Assembly (NCBI GenBank): GCA_002438805.1
Contig: DJQV01000023.1
Coordinates: 97,801 to 161,800 of the forward strand
Source: Bacteroidales bacterium UBA6377
Lineage (GTDB): Bacteria > Bacteroidota > Bacteroidia > Bacteroidales > UBA932
DNA: 64,000 bases
Direction of reading: 5' to 3'
The translations under genes were made by a program, and so were the position numbers. Each line of letters opens with the position of its first letter. The stretch's first letter is position 1. Under the pieces are notes generated by a model. It ran no database searches. It was given only the letters and a program-made list of their open reading frames with translations, and was not told the DNA's origin. Shown here piece after piece: positions 28,075 to 36,796 of this stretch.

Positions 28075-28134
28075 TTTTCGAGTAGAACTTTGTTTTCCTT
28101 TTTTTTTGTTCAGTCCATATTTTTCTCCATTCTG

Positions 28135-28166
28135 TTTTCAAAGTCCGCTCTTTAGTAGTAGATTTG
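28135..28166 (+). promoter_or_regulatory. Promoter of ybeY-mnmG (TTTT-N20-TAGATTTG)
   Basis: TAGATTTG matches the -7 consensus 17 bases before the ybeY ATG. TTTT, one mismatch from TTTG, lies 20 bases upstream. Confidence 0.6.
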
Positions 28167-28183
28167 CTTAAATTTTCTCATTT

Positions 28184-28606
28184 ATGATTCGGTATTTCAA
28201 CGAAGACATCAGGTTTGTCTTCAAACAAAAACTGTTGAACAACAGGTGGCTGAAGACTGTGGCCGGCAGCGAGATGCGCAGGATTGGTGATATAAACATC
28301 ATTTTCTGCTCGGACAACTATATTCTGGATGTCAACATCAAGTACCTCGGGCACGATTACTTCACGGATATCATCACTTTTGATTACTGCGAGAAGGATG
28401 TCATTTCGGGGGATCTGTTCATCAGCATCGATTCTGTCAGAGAGAATGCGGTTTTCTATGGGACTGCATTTGAAGATGAACTCAACCGCGTAATGGTTCA
28501 CGGGATTCTTCACCTCATAGGATATGATGATCACACTGATGTGGAGATGAAGCAGATGAGAGCCAAGGAGGATTATTACCTTGAAATGAGAAAGTCTCTT
28601 GTATGA
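28184..28606 (+). CDS. ybeY: Endoribonuclease YbeY, rRNA maturation factor
   Basis: A 140-residue metal-dependent RNase for 16S rRNA 3' maturation. The signature region reads H106-GIL-H110-LIGYDDH: the first two zinc-binding histidines are present. The third ligand position (six after the second histidine) holds D116, with H117 one place later. In E. coli this is a histidine. Other Bacteroidota, as I recall, also carry a variant here, so the protein is probably active. The last four bases overlap mnmG as ATGA, so the two rRNA/tRNA processing genes are coupled. The upstream promoter is 17 bases from the start. Confidence 0.92.
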   Translation: MIRYFNEDIRFVFKQKLLNNRWLKTVAGSEMRRIGDINIIFCSDNYILDVNIKYLGHDYFTDIITFDYCEKDVISGDLFISIDSVRENAVFYGTAFEDELNRVMVHGILHLIGYDDHTDVEMKQMRAKEDYYLEMRKSLV

Positions 28607-30465
28607 CAGAGCAGCGCTATGATGTAATTGTCGTCGGGGGAGGACATGCCGGCTGCGAGGCTGCGATGGCGGCGGCTAATCTCGGTTCTTCTGTGCTTCT
28701 TCTCTCTGCGGACATGACACTTTTTGCAAAAATGTCGTGCAATCCTGCTGTGGGAGGTATTGCTAAAGGACAGATAGTCAGAGAAATAGATGCTCTTGGC
28801 GGATATACCGGATTAGTTACTGACGCGTCAACTCTCCAGTTTCGCATGCTGAATCGTTCCAAAGGCCCCGCCATGTGGAGCCCGCGAGCGCAGTGCGATA
28901 AAATGCAATTTTCAGCCGTATGGAGAAATTATCTTGAAAAGTCCTGTAATTTAGATATTTACGCCGATTTTGCAACTTCTTTTCTCTTTGAGAATTCAAA
29001 AATCTCGGGTGTCCGTACATCCACCGGCGCAATTTTCACCTCTCGGGCACTTGTTTTGACTGCCGGAACCTTCCTTCATGGCAAGGTATTCATAGGACAG
29101 ACTGTTCTTTCGGGCGGGAGGATCGGAGAGAAGTCCTCGGATGGTCTGACTGCGCAGCTTGTTGACCATGGCATAAGGTCGGGCAGGATGAAGACAGGCA
29201 CTCCTCCCCGTATCGACATATATTCTGTCGATACTGCTTCTCTCCCTCTTCAGTTCGGGGACTCTGTTCCGGCACGCTTCTCTTATCTTGACATCCCGTC
29301 TTCGGTACAGGCTGGAAATACGCAGATGCCTTGCTTCATTCTGCATACCAATGAGAAGGTTCACGAAATACTGAGGTCGGGCTTTTCCGAGTCGCCTTTG
29401 TTTACCGGACTCATCAGCGGCAAGGGACCAAGGTATTGTCCGAGCATTGAAGACAAGTTGAGGGTATTTCCGGAAAATAATGCACATCAGCTTTTTCTTG
29501 AACCCGAGGGGCGCAATACTTCTGAATATTATCTTCAAGGTTTTTCTTCTTCTCTTCCTCTTCAGGTACAGATTGATGCTCTCCATGCAATTAAGGGGCT
29601 TGAGAATGCGAAAATCTACAGACCGGCGTATGCGGTGGAGTACGATTATTTTGATCCTTCCCAGTTGAAACCCACCTTGGAGTCGAAAGTCGTCGAAGGT
29701 CTTTTCCTGGCCGGTCAGGTAAACGGTACTACCGGGTATGAAGAGGCGGCGGGCCAGGGGATTGTAGCGGGAATCAATGCCGCGCTTAAGGTTCAGCAGA
29801 AAGATCCGTTTATTTTGAGCAGGGACAGCTCGTATATCGGAGTTTTGATAGATGATCTTGTCACCAAGGGTGTCGATGAACCCTACCGTATGTTCACTTC
29901 CAGGGCTGAGTACCGCATTCTCCTCAGACAAGACAATGCTGATTATCGTCTGACAGGTTTATCTCACCGGATCGGTCTGGCAAGTGAGGAGCGTTACTCC
30001 AGGATGATGAGAAAGTACGAGGAGATAGAAAATCTAAAAAACTATTGCTGCACTCATAACATCAGCCCGTCTGTGGCAAATCCTTTCTTGGAGTCTCTTT
30101 CTTCGAGTCCCATACTCGAATCAAAGAAGATTTCTGATATTGCAGCGAGGCCTGAAGTGAAGCTCCCTGAGTTGATGAAGATTGTTCCACGTGGAACATC
30201 TGAAGAGGAGGTAATGGAGAGCGTTGAGATATCAATAAAATACAGCGGGTATATAGACAGGGAAATAAAATCTGCTGAAAAAATACATCGTCTCGAGAGC
30301 CTTGCAATTCCGGAGGGCTTCGACTTTGACAGGATAAGCGGACTCTCTACGGAATGCCGTCAGAAGTTCAAAAAATACACTCCACGTACAATCGCTCAGG
30401 CCCTGAGGATTTCGGGAGTGTCACCTTCGGACATTTCTGTCCTGCTTGTCTATTTCGGACGTTGA
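28603..30465 (+). CDS. mnmG: tRNA uridine 5-carboxymethylaminomethyl modification enzyme, FAD subunit
   Basis: A 620-residue enzyme (GidA) that with MnmE modifies the wobble uridine of several tRNAs. The FAD-binding motif VGGGHAGCEAA stands at about 10-20. Later signatures are CNPAVGGIAKG, GTFLHGKVFIG, TGTPPRID and the second nucleotide motif FLAGQVNGTTGYEEAAGQG. The helical C-terminus (about 540-620) has IKYSGYIDRE, needed for MnmE and tRNA contact. Length matches the family (629 in E. coli). It overlaps ybeY by four bases and ends two bases before the convergent ruvA stop. Confidence 0.97.
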   Translation: MTEQRYDVIVVGGGHAGCEAAMAAANLGSSVLLLSADMTLFAKMSCNPAVGGIAKGQIVREIDALGGYTGLVTDASTLQFRMLNRSKGPAMWSPRAQCDKMQFSAVWRNYLEKSCNLDIYADFATSFLFENSKISGVRTSTGAIFTSRALVLTAGTFLHGKVFIGQTVLSGGRIGEKSSDGLTAQLVDHGIRSGRMKTGTPPRIDIYSVDTASLPLQFGDSVPARFSYLDIPSSVQAGNTQMPCFILHTNEKVHEILRSGFSESPLFTGLISGKGPRYCPSIEDKLRVFPENNAHQLFLEPEGRNTSEYYLQGFSSSLPLQVQIDALHAIKGLENAKIYRPAYAVEYDYFDPSQLKPTLESKVVEGLFLAGQVNGTTGYEEAAGQGIVAGINAALKVQQKDPFILSRDSSYIGVLIDDLVTKGVDEPYRMFTSRAEYRILLRQDNADYRLTGLSHRIGLASEERYSRMMRKYEEIENLKNYCCTHNISPSVANPFLESLSSSPILESKKISDIAARPEVKLPELMKIVPRGTSEEEVMESVEISIKYSGYIDREIKSAEKIHRLESLAIPEGFDFDRISGLSTECRQKFKKYTPRTIAQALRISGVSPSDISVLLVYFGR

Positions 30466-30467
30466 TT

Positions 30468-31061
30468 CTATAGCATCTTAAGAGCGGTCTTTATTATGTC
30501 CTCGAGGCTTGCGGATGGATTGTCTTTGAGGATTGACTGGATCGCCTTAGTTATGTTCGGTTTTGAGAAACCGAGATTGAGCAGGGCTGTGGCTGCTTCA
30601 TCGGCTGATTTGTTTGCTTCAGCTTTTATGAGGGTGTCGAAGTTGGCGTTCTCTCCTTTTACTATCTTGTCCTTAAGTTCCAGCACAAGCCTTTGAGCAC
30701 TCTTGAGTCCTATACCTTTGATTGCTTTGAGGCGGTGGATGTCTTCTGAAAGTATCGCTTCATTGAGTTCTGCGGGGGAGAGGGAGGACAAGATCATCCT
30801 TGCAGAAGCCGCTCCCATGCCAGATACGCTTGTTATGTTCCTGAACAGTGTCCTCTCGTCTTTGGTGGCGAATCCGTAATCAACTTCTGCTCCGTCCCTT
30901 TGGTTGATCTGGCGCTGGATAAAGATTGTCGCTTCGGCTTTGCCGTCGATGGCATCGTATGTCTGGAGAGAAATCTCAACTGAATAACCTATGCCATGAT
31001 TGTCTATTACGGCTGTAGTAGGTGTGAGTTCTGTGATTTTTCCTGAGATGTAGTCTATCAT
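30468..31061 (-). CDS. ruvA: Holliday junction binding protein RuvA
   Basis: A 197-residue protein that binds four-way junctions and docks RuvB. Domain I is the OB-fold (MIDYISGKITELTPTTAVIDNHGIGY). Domain II has two helix-hairpin-helix motifs, around SVSGMGAASARMILSSL and IKGIGLKSAQRLVLEL. Domain III is the small helical RuvB-contact domain, TALLNLGFSKPNITKAI. I chose ATG 31061; the frame is open 15 codons further up, but those residues are not RuvA-like and the promoter lies there. Neither ruvB nor ruvC is adjacent. Confidence 0.95.
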   Translation of the reverse strand: MIDYISGKITELTPTTAVIDNHGIGYSVEISLQTYDAIDGKAEATIFIQRQINQRDGAEVDYGFATKDERTLFRNITSVSGMGAASARMILSSLSPAELNEAILSEDIHRLKAIKGIGLKSAQRLVLELKDKIVKGENANFDTLIKAEANKSADEAATALLNLGFSKPNITKAIQSILKDNPSASLEDIIKTALKML

Positions 31062-31082
31062 GTTCTTTGTGTTTATCTGCTT

Positions 31083-31090
31083 CAAAAATA
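31083..31090 (-). promoter_or_regulatory. -7 promoter element of ruvA (TATTTTTG)
   Basis: TATTTTTG on the minus strand matches TAnnTTTG, 21 bases before the chosen ruvA ATG. This position supports the shorter RuvA start. Confidence 0.55.
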
Positions 31091-31121
31091 AGGAATAAAT
31101 GGACATCTGCGCAAAAAATGT

Positions 31122-31129
31122 TATTTTTG
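31122..31129 (+). promoter_or_regulatory. -7 promoter element of the sufS operon (TATTTTTG)
   Basis: TATTTTTG matches TAnnTTTG and ends five bases before the ATG at 31135, which predicts a start of transcription at or beside the start codon. Confidence 0.55.
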
Positions 31130-31134
31130 TGTTT

Positions 31135-32364
31135 ATGAATTTAGTTGATTTTAGAGGAGAGTTTCCGGAACTCTCAGAGACTGTATACGGTAAAAAACTC
31201 GTTTATCTCGACAATGCCGCCACTTCGCTCCGGCCTCTGAGCGTAATCCGCGAGTGGGACGAGATGTCAATGAAATATACAGCCAACCTTCATCGTGCAG
31301 TTCACCATATCGCAGAAGTCGCCACTCAGAAGTATGAGGCTGCAAGAGATGCTGTAAAGGATTATATCAACGCCGGGAGCATGGATGAGATCATTTTTAC
31401 ATCCGGGACTACGGCGTCAATCAATCTGGTTGCATTCAGTTTCGGCGAAGCCTTTGTGGAACCCGGTGACGAAATAATGGTTTCGGAGGTTGAACACCAC
31501 TCGAACATAGTTCCGTGGCAGATGATGTGTGCGCGCAAAGGTGCTGTCCTGAGGGTCATCCCTGTGGATGATGAAGGACATCTGAGGCTTGATGAACTCA
31601 AGAGAATGCTCAGCTCACGTACAAGACTTGTCTGCGTCGCCCAGGTATCCAATGTGCTCGGGCTTGTTAATCCGATAAAAGAAATAGTCAGCATCTGCCA
31701 CTCACGCTCTTGTCCTGTGCTGGTGGACGGTGCTCAGGGCATAGTCCATTCCGGGGTTGATGTACGCAAACTTGATTGCGATTTCTATGTATTCTCCGGA
31801 CATAAAGTCTATGCCGCACCGGGGACGGGAGTCCTTTATGGAAAGAAATCATACCTTGACAGGATGCCTCCTTATATGGGTGGGGGAGAGATGATATCAG
31901 AGGTCAAGTGGAGCGGAACGACTTATGCAGCGTTGCCGCACAAGTTTGAGGCCGGCACCCAGAATATTTCCGGCACGCCGACTCTGGTCCAGGCACTCCG
32001 TGTCGCTGAACTTTCGCATACTGCTGAAATACAGAGCAATATGGCCGACATTGTAGACTATATGCTGAACGCTTTTTCTTCAGACAGCCGTTACCATCTT
32101 TACGGGCTTCCAGATGACGGGTATGAGAAAATACCTCTGTTCTCGTTCTCCGTGGAACATTGTCATCATGAGGATCTGGCCCTGATTCTTGACAAGATGG
32201 GGATAGCTGTGAGATCCGGGCAGATGTGCGCTGAACCGGTGATGGACAGGTTCGGGGTGACCGGGATGCTGAGGGCTTCCTTTGCCCCTTACAACACTGT
32301 CGATGAAGCTAAGTATCTGATGTCCTCGCTCGGGAGGGCCATTAAAATGCTTGATAGGAAATGA
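31135..32364 (+). CDS. sufS: SufS-type cysteine desulfurase
   Basis: A 409-residue PLP enzyme that takes sulfur from cysteine for Fe-S cluster assembly. The PLP lysine is K224 in SGHKVYAAPG. The reactive cysteine is C365 in RSGQMCAEP, in the short-loop position typical of group II (SufS/CsdA) desulfurases. LDNAATS near residue 18 and the HHSN motif in the cofactor pocket are standard. I chose ATG 31135 (MNLVDFRGEFP); an in-frame ATG at 31099 would add 12 residues that overlap the promoter. The stop overlaps the sufE start as ATGA. sufBCD are not in the window. Confidence 0.95.
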   Translation: MNLVDFRGEFPELSETVYGKKLVYLDNAATSLRPLSVIREWDEMSMKYTANLHRAVHHIAEVATQKYEAARDAVKDYINAGSMDEIIFTSGTTASINLVAFSFGEAFVEPGDEIMVSEVEHHSNIVPWQMMCARKGAVLRVIPVDDEGHLRLDELKRMLSSRTRLVCVAQVSNVLGLVNPIKEIVSICHSRSCPVLVDGAQGIVHSGVDVRKLDCDFYVFSGHKVYAAPGTGVLYGKKSYLDRMPPYMGGGEMISEVKWSGTTYAALPHKFEAGTQNISGTPTLVQALRVAELSHTAEIQSNMADIVDYMLNAFSSDSRYHLYGLPDDGYEKIPLFSFSVEHCHHEDLALILDKMGIAVRSGQMCAEPVMDRFGVTGMLRASFAPYNTVDEAKYLMSSLGRAIKMLDRK

Positions 32365-32780
32365 AAAGTTTGAAAGAAGTTCAAGCCGATGTCGTTGAAG
32401 AGTTTTCAATGTATGATGACTGGCTTGACAAGTATGAATATCTTATAGAACTTGGCAATAATCTCGAACCTTTTCCGGCTGAATCCAAGACTGATGATAA
32501 GCTTATAAAAGGTTGTCAATCAAGAGTTTGGCTTGATTATAAAGTCGATGACGGCCGTGTCTGGTTCAATGCGGACAGCGATGCCGTCATCACGAAGGGG
32601 ATAATCTCCCTGCTTGTCGGCATCTACTCGGGCCGTGAAGCGTGCGAGATAGCGTCTGATAATTTTTCTTTCATTGATAAACTTGGCTTGAGGGAAAATC
32701 TGTCACCTACGCGGGCTAACGGTCTTGCTTCAATGATTGATACCATCAAGAGTATAGCAAGTAAAAACTGTCTGAAATGA
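32361..32780 (+). CDS. sufE: SufE-type sulfur acceptor
   Basis: A 139-residue partner of SufS that accepts persulfide sulfur and stimulates the desulfurase. The acceptor cysteine is C52 in IKGCQSRVWL, at the family's usual place. The rest matches SufE: DWLDKYEYLIELG at the start, and ISLLVGIYSGR followed by LRENLSPTRANGLASM near the end. It overlaps sufS and the following DUF59 gene by four bases on each side (ATGA), so the three are translated together. Confidence 0.95.
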   Translation: MKSLKEVQADVVEEFSMYDDWLDKYEYLIELGNNLEPFPAESKTDDKLIKGCQSRVWLDYKVDDGRVWFNADSDAVITKGIISLLVGIYSGREACEIASDNFSFIDKLGLRENLSPTRANGLASMIDTIKSIASKNCLK

Positions 32781-33154
32781 GCGAAGAGAAAAATGAGGTT
32801 CTGACACCGGAAGATGTCAAGGAGCTCGCTCCGTTGTATGAAAATGTAGTGCTGGCTCTAAAGCAGGTCTATGATCCTGAAATTCCGGTGAACATCTATG
32901 ACCTTGGCCTTATATATGAGTTGAATATCAACAAGGAGCATGAAGTCTACATCAAGATGACATTCACGGCGCCCAACTGCCCCATGGCGGATGAGGTGCT
33001 GGCGGAGGTTAAGCATAATGTGGAATTGACTCCGGGGGTGAAGAACTGTACGATTGATCTGGTTTTCGAGCCTGCATGGGATCAGAGCCTGCTTTCTGAT
33101 GAGGCGCGTATAGCTCTTGGGATGGATCCGGAACTCGATGGGGAAGAAAACTGA
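32777..33154 (+). CDS. DUF59/MIP18-family Fe-S assembly protein
   Basis: A 125-residue protein of the MIP18 (DUF59, SufT/PaaD-like) family, linked to maturation of Fe-S proteins. Conserved features are VYDPEIPVNIYDLGLIYEL, a central FTAPNCPMAD with the family's single conserved cysteine, and a final VFEPAWDQSLLSDEAR. The place after sufS and sufE, with ATGA overlap, supports the Fe-S role. The last 17 bases also encode the start of folK in another frame. Confidence 0.92.
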   Translation: MSEEKNEVLTPEDVKELAPLYENVVLALKQVYDPEIPVNIYDLGLIYELNINKEHEVYIKMTFTAPNCPMADEVLAEVKHNVELTPGVKNCTIDLVFEPAWDQSLLSDEARIALGMDPELDGEEN

Positions 33155-33587
33155 CATATACTTGTCTCTAGGCACGAACGTCGGAGACCGTCGGGCGAAT
33201 ATCATTTCGGCTCTTAATGCTCTTGATGAGGGGATCGGCTGTCATTATTCTGCTCTTTCCAGCATTATGGAGTCAAAATCATGGGGTTTTGACGGGGCCG
33301 ATTTTCTCAATTGTGCGGTTCTCTATAAGAGTGATATTCTGCCGCATGAACTGCTCGTCCTTTGCAAGTCGATAGAGCATGATATGGGCCGCCGGGAAAG
33401 AATCGAGTACGCTGCTGACGGCTCCAGGATATACCATGACAGGATCATAGACATTGACATCCTGCTTTATGGAGACGAGAAGATCAATACTCCTGGACTC
33501 ACCGTTCCCCACCCGAAGATGCGGGAGAGGGAATTCGTCATGGTGCCGCTCAAGGAGATATTTGACCAAGAGAGAGGAAATGATTAA
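33138..33587 (+). CDS. folK: 2-amino-4-hydroxy-6-hydroxymethyldihydropteridine pyrophosphokinase
   Basis: A 149-residue enzyme that pyrophosphorylates the pterin precursor in folate synthesis. Motifs are YLSLGTNVGDR near residue 7, then FLNCAV, then the catalytic DRIIDIDILLYG, and VPHPKMREREFVMVPL. Length is normal (about 159 in E. coli). I chose ATG 33138, which gives the canonical short N-terminus and overlaps the DUF59 gene by 17 bases; an ATG seven codons upstream (33117) is possible but adds nothing recognisable. The glyS promoter lies across the stop codon. Confidence 0.93.
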   Translation: MGKKTDIYLSLGTNVGDRRANIISALNALDEGIGCHYSALSSIMESKSWGFDGADFLNCAVLYKSDILPHELLVLCKSIEHDMGRRERIEYAADGSRIYHDRIIDIDILLYGDEKINTPGLTVPHPKMREREFVMVPLKEIFDQERGND

Positions 33588-33592
33588 ATTTG
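33561..33592 (+). promoter_or_regulatory. Strong promoter of glyS (TTTG-N20-TAAATTTG)
   Basis: TTTG at 33561-33564 and TAAATTTG at 33585-33592 are separated by exactly 20 bases, a perfect match to the Bacteroidota primary sigma factor consensus. The -7 box overlaps the folK stop. The glyS ATG is 33 bases downstream. Confidence 0.85.
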
Positions 33593-33625
33593 CGAGTTGT
33601 CGCTGAATATTAAAACGAAACATAT

Positions 33626-35164
33626 ATGACACAAGAAGAATTATTCAAGGTGCTTGTCGCCCACTGCAAGGAATACGGATTCATCTTCCCGTCCAGTGAC
33701 ATCTACGACGGGCTGGCCGCAGTCTACGATTACGGCCAGATGGGCGTGGAGCTCAAGAACAACATCAAGCAGTACTGGTGGAACGCGATGACGCGTCTCA
33801 ACGAGAACATAGTCGGCATCGACGCATGCATCTTCATGCACCCGAAGACCTGGGTCGCATCGGGCCACGTGGCAGCCTTCAACGACCCGCTCATCGACAA
33901 CAAGGACTCGAAAAAGCGCTATCGTGCCGATGTCCTTATCGAGGACTACCTGCTCAAGATAGAAGAGAAGATCAACAAGGAAGTCGAAAAGGGCCGCAAA
34001 AAGTTCGGCGAGGCCTTCGATGAGGCGAAGTTCCGCGAGACCAACCCTAACGTGCTGCGCGAGAAGGCCCAGTACGAGGCTGTCCACAACCGCTATGTGG
34101 CTGCCGAGCAGGCCAACGACCTTGCAGAATACAAGCAGATCATCCTTGATTGCGGCATCGTCTGCCCGATCAGCGGCACCAAGAACTGGACCGATGTCCG
34201 TCAGTTCAACCTGATGTTCTCCACCCAATTCGGTTCCGTGGGAGACGAAAGCAGCAAGATTTACCTCCGTCCGGAGACAGCCCAGGGCATATTCGTGGAC
34301 TACATCAACGTCCAGAAGACCGGCCGCATGAAGATCCCTTTCGGCATCGCGCAGATCGGCAAGGCTTTCCGCAATGAGGTCGTGGCACGTCAGTTCATCT
34401 TCCGCATGAGGGAGTTCGAGCAGATGGAGATGGAGTTCTTCGTCCGTCCCGGGACGGAGATGGAGTGGTTCAAAAAATGGAAGGAGAACCGTATGAAGTG
34501 GCATGTCAACCTCGGTATGGGTGCCGAGAACTACCGTTTCCACGATCACGAGAAACTGGCCCATTATGCCAATGCCGCCACGGACATCGAGTTCAACTTC
34601 CCGTTCGGTTTCAAGGAGCTTGAAGGTATCCACAGCCGTACCGATTTCGACCTCGGCAACCACCAGAAACTGTCAGGCAAGAAACTCCAGTACTTCGACC
34701 CGGAGACCAACGAGAGCTATGTCCCTTACTGCGTGGAGACATCAATCGGCGTGGATCGCATGTTCCTTGCCGTGCTGAGCCACTCTTACAAGGTAGAGAC
34801 GCTTGAAAACGGGGAAACCCGCACCGTGCTCAGCCTTCCGGCTCCACTCGCACCGGTAAAGGCCGCAGTGCTTCCTCTTGTCAAGAAAGACGGTCTCCCT
34901 GAATTCGCACAGAAAGTGATGGACGAACTCAAATATGACTTCTACTGCCAGTACGACGAGAAAGACAGCATCGGCAAGCGCTACCGCCGTCAGGATGCAA
35001 TAGGAACCCCGTACTGCATCACCATTGACCATGAGTCGCTCAATGATAACTGTGTCACTGTACGCGACCGCGACACCATGCAGCAGGAGAGAGTCCCTGT
35101 CAGCGAACTCAGATCCATGATAGATAAGAAAGTCAATCTCAACAATCTTCTCAGAAACCTGTAA
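33626..35164 (+). CDS. glyS: Glycyl-tRNA synthetase, single-chain dimeric type
   Basis: A 512-residue class II synthetase of the alpha-2 type (not the alpha2-beta2 form of E. coli). Class II motif 2 is visible as FRMREFEQMEMEFFV and motif 3 as ETSIGVDRMFLA. The active-site segment LRPETAQGIFVDY precedes them, and an anticodon-binding domain (about 410-512) ends the protein. Codon use is strongly biased to C-ending codons compared with neighbours, as expected for a highly expressed gene, and a consensus promoter stands upstream. Its TAA shares a base with the next ATG (TAATG). Confidence 0.96.
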   Translation: MTQEELFKVLVAHCKEYGFIFPSSDIYDGLAAVYDYGQMGVELKNNIKQYWWNAMTRLNENIVGIDACIFMHPKTWVASGHVAAFNDPLIDNKDSKKRYRADVLIEDYLLKIEEKINKEVEKGRKKFGEAFDEAKFRETNPNVLREKAQYEAVHNRYVAAEQANDLAEYKQIILDCGIVCPISGTKNWTDVRQFNLMFSTQFGSVGDESSKIYLRPETAQGIFVDYINVQKTGRMKIPFGIAQIGKAFRNEVVARQFIFRMREFEQMEMEFFVRPGTEMEWFKKWKENRMKWHVNLGMGAENYRFHDHEKLAHYANAATDIEFNFPFGFKELEGIHSRTDFDLGNHQKLSGKKLQYFDPETNESYVPYCVETSIGVDRMFLAVLSHSYKVETLENGETRTVLSLPAPLAPVKAAVLPLVKKDGLPEFAQKVMDELKYDFYCQYDEKDSIGKRYRRQDAIGTPYCITIDHESLNDNCVTVRDRDTMQQERVPVSELRSMIDKKVNLNNLLRNL

Positions 35165-36117
35165 TGGAGGCTACATTCTCCGAACTCGGCAGAGTGGAGG
35201 CTATACGGCAGCTCTTCGAAGGCAGCGGATACACTCCTTTCGGAGAGCCGCTGTGTTTCAAGTGCGGCAGCGGCTCCTGCGTGTCCGCATCGCGCCTCCT
35301 TCTTGAGGGGACAGACTTCAATCTTGAATATTTTCCTCTCAAACATCTTGGCTATAAGAGTGTTGTAAGTGTCACTGGTGAACTGTACGCCGCTCTTGCG
35401 CATCCGGAGACTCTTGTGGTGACTCTTGGTGTGTCTGCAAAACTTGATTTTGAACAGATCAAGGAACTTTGGGCCGGGGTCATTTTTGCTGCAATGGAGC
35501 ACGGGTACAAATCTTTGGGACTTGAACTTGAGCCGTCCCGCAACGGGCTTGCCATCAGTCTCTGCGCTTCAGGGGAGAGAAAGGAAATGAGCCGGCCTGC
35601 GGCCGCAAGCAAAGATCTTGTCTGTGTGTCCGGCAGCCTCGGGGCCGCTTATCTCGGGCAGCAGGTTCTTGAGCACAAGAGGGATGAACTTGAGAAATAC
35701 AAGATGCTCGTGGGATCATATATCAAGCCGGAACTGTCCCCGGAAGTGGTCCCGCTTGTGGAATCCACCGGCATAATGCCTTCATTTTCTTATTTTGTGT
35801 CTCGGGGACTTTCTGATGCTCTCTTGAGATTGAACCGGGATTCGGGATTCGGGGTCAAGGTTTATGCTGACAAGATCCCGTTTGAAGGCAACAGCTTCGC
35901 TCTCGGCAAGGAACTTGATATTGATCCTGTTTCTGCAGCTATGAACGGAGGGGATGATTTCCGCCTTATGTTTGTTGTCCCGATAGGGGAGTATGAAGCT
36001 TTCCGCAAAGAGTTCGGCAGCTTTGACATAATCGGGCATCTGGCCCGTCCTGAGGTCGGAGCCGTGCTCGTCACCCCTGACGGACTGGAACATCCCGTAT
36101 CGGCTCAGGGCTGGTAG
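35164..36117 (+). CDS. ThiL-like (AIR-synthase-related) protein with lost metal-binding acids
   Basis: A 317-residue protein with the fold pattern of thiamine-monophosphate kinase ThiL: LLLEGTDFNLEYFPLKHLGYK early, and GGDDFRLMFVV late. ThiL normally carries GDDAA near the start, an aspartate before the LVEG motif, SDIAAMG after LGYK, and ISDGL in the second half. Here these read KCGSGSC, SRLLLEG, TGELYA and VSRGLSDAL, so several magnesium/ATP-binding aspartates are gone. It may be an inactive or repurposed paralogue, or a fast-diverging enzyme. No other thiamine gene is nearby. It is coupled to glyS through TAATG. Confidence 0.7.
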   Translation: MEATFSELGRVEAIRQLFEGSGYTPFGEPLCFKCGSGSCVSASRLLLEGTDFNLEYFPLKHLGYKSVVSVTGELYAALAHPETLVVTLGVSAKLDFEQIKELWAGVIFAAMEHGYKSLGLELEPSRNGLAISLCASGERKEMSRPAAASKDLVCVSGSLGAAYLGQQVLEHKRDELEKYKMLVGSYIKPELSPEVVPLVESTGIMPSFSYFVSRGLSDALLRLNRDSGFGVKVYADKIPFEGNSFALGKELDIDPVSAAMNGGDDFRLMFVVPIGEYEAFRKEFGSFDIIGHLARPEVGAVLVTPDGLEHPVSAQGW

Positions 36118-36149
36118 TGTAAATAATTCAATATAAGTTGGTAACCAAG

Positions 36150-36740
36150 ATGAAAAAGACAATCATCATCGTGGTCATGTCACTTGTGACCATGACACTC
36201 GGGGCGCAGAACAGCTCCGATATCCTCAATGCCATCAAGAATGTGGCTTCAAGTGTTATTTCTGTCCCGGCGGATCTGTCCGGCACATGGACTTACCAGG
36301 GAGTTGGCGCTGCCGTCAAAAGCGACAATATGCTGACCGCAGCTGCCGGCAATGCTGCCATCAGTACCGTTGAGAGCAAGATGGACAAGGCCCTTTCACG
36401 TATAGGCCTCAAGAAGGGCTCGGCCACCCTCACTTTCTCGCAGGACGGTTCTTTTGCCCTCAAGTTCGGCAAAGTCAATCTCCCGGGTACATGGACACAG
36501 AATGGCAGTGCTGTGACTATCAAGTTTGGAAAGGTGTTCTCTTATCTTCAGCTCGACGGTACCGTGACTGCCACCACTGATGGCTGCAAGGTCCTTTTCA
36601 ATGGAGAGAAGTTCCTTGAGTTCACGAAGAAACTTGCCGAATACGCCTCCAAGATCTCATCCAACTCCACTGTAAAAAGCATCAACAGCCTCCTCTCCAC
36701 CGCCAAGAGCGTGGATGTGGGCTTCAAGCTCAGCCGGTGA
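36150..36740 (+). CDS. DUF4923-family exported protein
   Basis: A 196-residue exported protein of unknown function. A signal peptide (MKKTIIIVVMSLVTMTLGAQ) is followed by a beta-rich domain that starts around LSGTWTYQGVG and contains NLPGTWTQNG. This lipocalin-like pattern fits the DUF4923 family found in Bacteroidales. I chose ATG 36150, which gives a normal signal peptide; a TTG four codons upstream is the alternative. It stands alone between the ThiL-like gene and the CpXC gene. Substrate and role are unknown. Confidence 0.78.
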   Translation: MKKTIIIVVMSLVTMTLGAQNSSDILNAIKNVASSVISVPADLSGTWTYQGVGAAVKSDNMLTAAAGNAAISTVESKMDKALSRIGLKKGSATLTFSQDGSFALKFGKVNLPGTWTQNGSAVTIKFGKVFSYLQLDGTVTATTDGCKVLFNGEKFLEFTKKLAEYASKISSNSTVKSINSLLSTAKSVDVGFKLSR

Positions 36741-36769
36741 GTTTATGCTGCCGGGAGCGATGTATTTGT

Positions 36770-36777
36770 TATCTTTG
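36770..36777 (+). promoter_or_regulatory. -7 promoter element of the CpXC gene (TATCTTTG)
   Basis: TATCTTTG matches TAnnTTTG and stands 19 bases before the ATG at 36797. No clear -33 box. Confidence 0.55.
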
Positions 36778-36796
36778 CAGCAAAACAGATGATCAG

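Noticed and set aside
28996..29931. 311-residue open frame antisense to mnmG
   Set aside because: Basic, low-complexity translation without domain; mnmG is certain.
33641..34663. 340-residue open frame antisense to glyS
   Set aside because: glyS is clearly coding here; the strong C-ending codon bias keeps the opposite frame free of stops.
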